The notes under the pieces: model-generated
Databases searched by the model: none
The model's input: only the letters and a program-made list of their open reading frames with translations
Told to the model about the DNA's origin: nothing
Part shown: in pieces, positions 16,416-18,617 of the stretch
How the letters are laid out: each line of letters starts with the position of its first letter
Position numbering within the stretch: the stretch's first letter is position 1
Source: UBA11346 sp038203025
GTDB taxonomy: Bacteria; Planctomycetota; UBA11346
Reading direction: 5' to 3'
NCBI GenBank assembly: GCA_038203025.1
Contig: JBBREK010000064.1
Span: 1 to 18,617, forward strand
DNA: 18,617 nt
Position numbers and translations under genes: made by a program

Positions 16416-16426
16416 ACGGAGTTTCC

Positions 16427-18073
16427 ATGTTCATCCGCGTTCTCGCTGCCGCTCTCTTCATCTGCTGCCTGCCGGCTCTCCAGCTGCAAGACCTGGAGCT
16501 GGTCTCTCCGGTCGGGGGCCAGCGCTTCGTCGCGGTGGTGCCCGGTGGCCAGCCCGGCGCCGATCCTGGTCCTGCTGACATGGGCGAGGACGTCGATGGC
16601 TGCCGGCATGGGTCCGGCCCCTGCGAGTACGACTACTATGTGGTCGTCGATCCTTTCAGTTATTTCGCAGCCCTCGCCTCCGAGTGGGATCAGCGCACCG
16701 GCCGGTTCGCCGCCGAGCTACCCCAGGAAGTGATCGACCGGACGCGCAAGGAGTTCAACTCTGAGCGTGAGATCGACTTCAATCATGCCTTCCAGTACGC
16801 CATCCAGATGGCCCGGGCCACCGGCCAGGCGCCGCCGGAACGCAACACCTTCGTCGTCCCGCAGAACTCCATTCCGGTCGAGAAGCGCTATCGCCTGGCC
16901 TTGGCGGCCTACGAGCGTCGCGGGGCGCGGAGCATTGTCCTCGCCAAGATCGCCATGACCGGGGCCTGGGCCCTGCGCTGCCGCGCCCAGCTGCCGGTGT
17001 CGCATCAGTCGCTGGCCGGCGGTTTCGAGGAGGTCAACAGCCGCATCTCCAGAAAGATCAAAGACGGCGAGACCTTCGAAGTCGCTAAATGGGCGAAGAT
17101 CTACCGCGACATGTTCGAATCCGACGGTTTGACTCGCGAGGGCTACACCGTCTGTGCCACCTCCCTGTTCGGATTCCTGCTGCGCGACGGGGATCTCCAG
17201 GGTTGTCAGGAGGTGATCACCAAGGCCGGTGACCGCCTCGGCCGGGACAACAAGCCAGATGTGCTGCGCGGACTCATCCGTGATCGCAAGCGCATGCTTG
17301 AAGATCACAACCGGCTGCTCGCCGTCGCTGCCAAGCATTTCACCATGGCCTTGCGCAACGAGGAGATCGTGCGCTCGCGCATCCCCGAGATCCTCCTGGT
17401 AGTGGGCGAGTGCTATCGCCGTCTCGGCGTGGCCGAGCGTGCCTGTGACTGGTACCTCGCCCTCGGCCGCCTGCCCGAGACCCAGCCTGCGGCGCGCAAG
17501 GCCCTGCGCTTCGAGGGCAAGGTGCGCGCCCTCCCCGCCGACAAGCCCTACCACGTCCAGCTTGGCTGGATCGCCGACGAGCAGATGGACCGGCTGGTCA
17601 AGGCCGGCACCCCGCATCCCGGCGAACTCTTCGGTCCGGACCGTGGGCTGCTCATCGCCATCGTTAACGAGGGCCTCGGCACCTCCGCCTACAACGCACC
17701 GGGCTGGAAGCCGGGCACCGGCGGCAGCCAGAACGACTGCAGCATCGTCCTCGACCTGGTCGGCAAGGCCATACTTGAGCATGCCTTCCGACTGGGTTCG
17801 TGGCCGGCATCCCTGGGCGAACTGTGGGAGCGCGAGGTGGTCCGTGACCGCAACCGGGTCAACCGCTTCAACTGCCCGGTCACCGGCATGCCGCTGCTCT
17901 ACACCGAGCCGCCTGGCGACCTCTCCGCCATCGCTCCCAGCACCGTCCTGGTCGCCACCTCGGCCCCGGTCGAAACGGCGCAGGGACCGCGTTATGGCGC
18001 CTTCTGCGCCAACACCCATGTGGTGTGGACCGAGCAGGCTCCGGCGGTCGGCCAACCGTTGACGGCGCACTGA
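16427..18073 (+). CDS. Secreted protein, DUF2225-like body with lost cysteines, function unknown
   Basis: This 548-residue protein starts with a signal peptide (MFIRVLAAALFICCLPA), so it is probably exported. The order SPVGGQRF (27-34), DVDGCRHGSG (55-64) and YYVVVDPFSYFAA (70-82), followed by a helical TPR-like region (about 150-400, ending in VVGECYRRLGVAERACDWYLAL), resembles my memory of DUF2225-type proteins, in which the first and third motifs are CPVCG and CPxCGY. Here those cysteines are Ser, Gly or Asp. The last 100 residues (GSWPASLGELW, FNCPVTGMPLLY, STVLVATSAP, THVVW) recall the C-terminal segment of planctomycete pseudopilin-like proteins. The ATG at 16427 has GGAG at good spacing. 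No function can be assigned. holB follows after 10 bases. Confidence 0.75.
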   Translation: MFIRVLAAALFICCLPALQLQDLELVSPVGGQRFVAVVPGGQPGADPGPADMGEDVDGCRHGSGPCEYDYYVVVDPFSYFAALASEWDQRTGRFAAELPQEVIDRTRKEFNSEREIDFNHAFQYAIQMARATGQAPPERNTFVVPQNSIPVEKRYRLALAAYERRGARSIVLAKIAMTGAWALRCRAQLPVSHQSLAGGFEEVNSRISRKIKDGETFEVAKWAKIYRDMFESDGLTREGYTVCATSLFGFLLRDGDLQGCQEVITKAGDRLGRDNKPDVLRGLIRDRKRMLEDHNRLLAVAAKHFTMALRNEEIVRSRIPEILLVVGECYRRLGVAERACDWYLALGRLPETQPAARKALRFEGKVRALPADKPYHVQLGWIADEQMDRLVKAGTPHPGELFGPDRGLLIAIVNEGLGTSAYNAPGWKPGTGGSQNDCSIVLDLVGKAILEHAFRLGSWPASLGELWEREVVRDRNRVNRFNCPVTGMPLLYTEPPGDLSAIAPSTVLVATSAPVETAQGPRYGAFCANTHVVWTEQAPAVGQPLTAH

Positions 18074-18083
18074 GCCTCAAGCG

Positions 18084-18617
18084 ATGGGCGATCGGCCGCG
18101 AGCATTGCGCGAGATCGTCGGGCATGCCGGCGCCGTGCGCCTGCTGGCCCGGCTGGTCGACCATGGCCGGCTGCCGCACGCGCTGATCCTTGAAGGCCCG
18201 GCCGGCTGCGGCCGCCGCTCGCTCGCTCTCGCCCTCGCCACCGCCCTGCTCTGCCCCGAGCGCCAGGCCGGTGATGCCTGCGGCCGTTGCGCCCACTGCG
18301 TCCAGGCCATCGCCGGCAATCACCCCGATCTCAGCGAACTGCCGGGCAGCCGCGAGGCGCCCAACGGTCTGCCGGTGGAGGCGGCCCGCGCTGTTGCCGA
18401 AGGCGCTTCCAGCAGTCCGCTGCTTGGTGTGGCCAAGGCAATCATCATCCCCGAGGCCGAACGCCTGCGCGGTGCCGCGGCCAACGCCCTGCTCAAGATC
18501 CTCGAGGAACCACCGCCGCGCACCACGCTGATCCTCACCGCCACCTCGGCAGCCGGCCTGCTCGGTACCATCCGTTCGCGTGCCCAGGTCTACCGTCTGC
18601 AGGCCCTGACCGAGGCG
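18084..18617 (+). CDS. holB: DNA polymerase III delta prime subunit, N-terminal part (partial at 3' end)
   Basis: The ATG at 18084 opens a frame of 178 residues that runs off the right edge. It is part of the clamp loader that places the sliding clamp on DNA. PHALILEGPAGCGRRSLALA (31-50) is the P-loop region; the lysine of GxGK is replaced by Arg, as expected since delta prime does not use ATP. Cysteines C57, C66, C69 and C72 match the zinc module spacing of E. coli delta prime (50, 59, 62, 65). ANALLKILEEPPPRT (133-147) and TIRSRAQVYRL (162-172; usually SRC) follow. DnaX-type subunits have intact Walker motifs, which argues against that alternative. It lies 10 bases after the secreted-protein gene. 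Confidence 0.9.
   Translation, partial: MGDRPRALREIVGHAGAVRLLARLVDHGRLPHALILEGPAGCGRRSLALALATALLCPERQAGDACGRCAHCVQAIAGNHPDLSELPGSREAPNGLPVEAARAVAEGASSSPLLGVAKAIIIPEAERLRGAAANALLKILEEPPPRTTLILTATSAAGLLGTIRSRAQVYRLQALTEA

Noticed and set aside
16718..18070. 450-residue minus-strand frame opposite the secreted-protein gene
   Set aside because: The plus-strand frame has a signal peptide, a good ribosome binding site and domain-like motifs; this one has none.
18190..18531. 113-residue plus-strand frame near the right end
   Set aside because: Wrong frame inside holB; the frame starting at 18084 carries the delta prime motifs.

Overview
The window is GC-rich bacterial chromosome carrying mostly housekeeping genes, densely packed in two blocks of opposite strand. 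The organism cannot be named from this stretch. A GntR regulator with a LacI-type effector domain, a GalE-like epimerase of a familiar planctomycete/cyanobacterial type, a secreted protein with a DUF2225-like body, and few Shine-Dalgarno sites together suggest the PVC superphylum (Planctomycetota or Lentisphaerota). That placement is an inference.

Layout. Bases 1-449 hold the 3' end of a PilT-type ATPase gene (+), followed by a convergent, hairpin-rich gap. From 8920 down to 607 everything is on the minus strand, in transcription order: SpoIID-domain membrane protein, tgt, rnhA, ispE, GntR/LacI-type regulator, NAD-dependent epimerase, pheS, Sua5-type threonylcarbamoyl-AMP synthase. The joints tgt/rnhA, rnhA/ispE and pheS/sua5 are 4-base ATGA or GTGA overlaps. 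From 9096 to the end everything is on the plus strand: pilT, pilB, pilC, a small membrane protein, RNase E/G, ribosomal protein bL21 (rplU), a secreted protein of unknown function, and the start of holB (DNA polymerase III delta prime), which runs off the window. pilT-pilB-pilC encode the retraction motor, extension motor and platform of a type IV pilus. The second PilT paralogue at the left edge suggests two retraction motors.

The most unusual signal is a family of heptanucleotide-repeat elements at gene borders. Two look complete (3625-3730 and 7344-7458). Each has two oppositely oriented arrays of GTTNNNN-type 7-mers around a core of about 45-55 bases, and the cores share a 16-mer matching at 14 positions that folds as GGCGC-GGMA-GCGCC. 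Relative to the core, the two copies lie in opposite orientation. Single arms occur at 2614-2634, 6160-6190 and 10217-10272. In every case the G-rich strand is sense just after a stop codon, and the C-rich strand is sense just before (or just inside) a start codon. One arm is translated as the N-terminus of RNase HI, and another fills the pilT-pilB gap where a ribosome binding site should be. Several arms match the G-quadruplex pattern.

Other points: the Tgt has lost all three zinc-binding cysteines while keeping its catalytic aspartates; (GCT)n microsatellites lie inside two unrelated genes (poly-Ser in the epimerase, poly-Ala in RNase E/G); the secreted protein seems to keep a DUF2225-like body without its CxxC pairs; and there are hairpin clusters after pilC and in the RNase E/G leader. 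No tRNA, rRNA, CRISPR array, transposase or integrase was found, and no gene-free stretch exceeds 300 bases.
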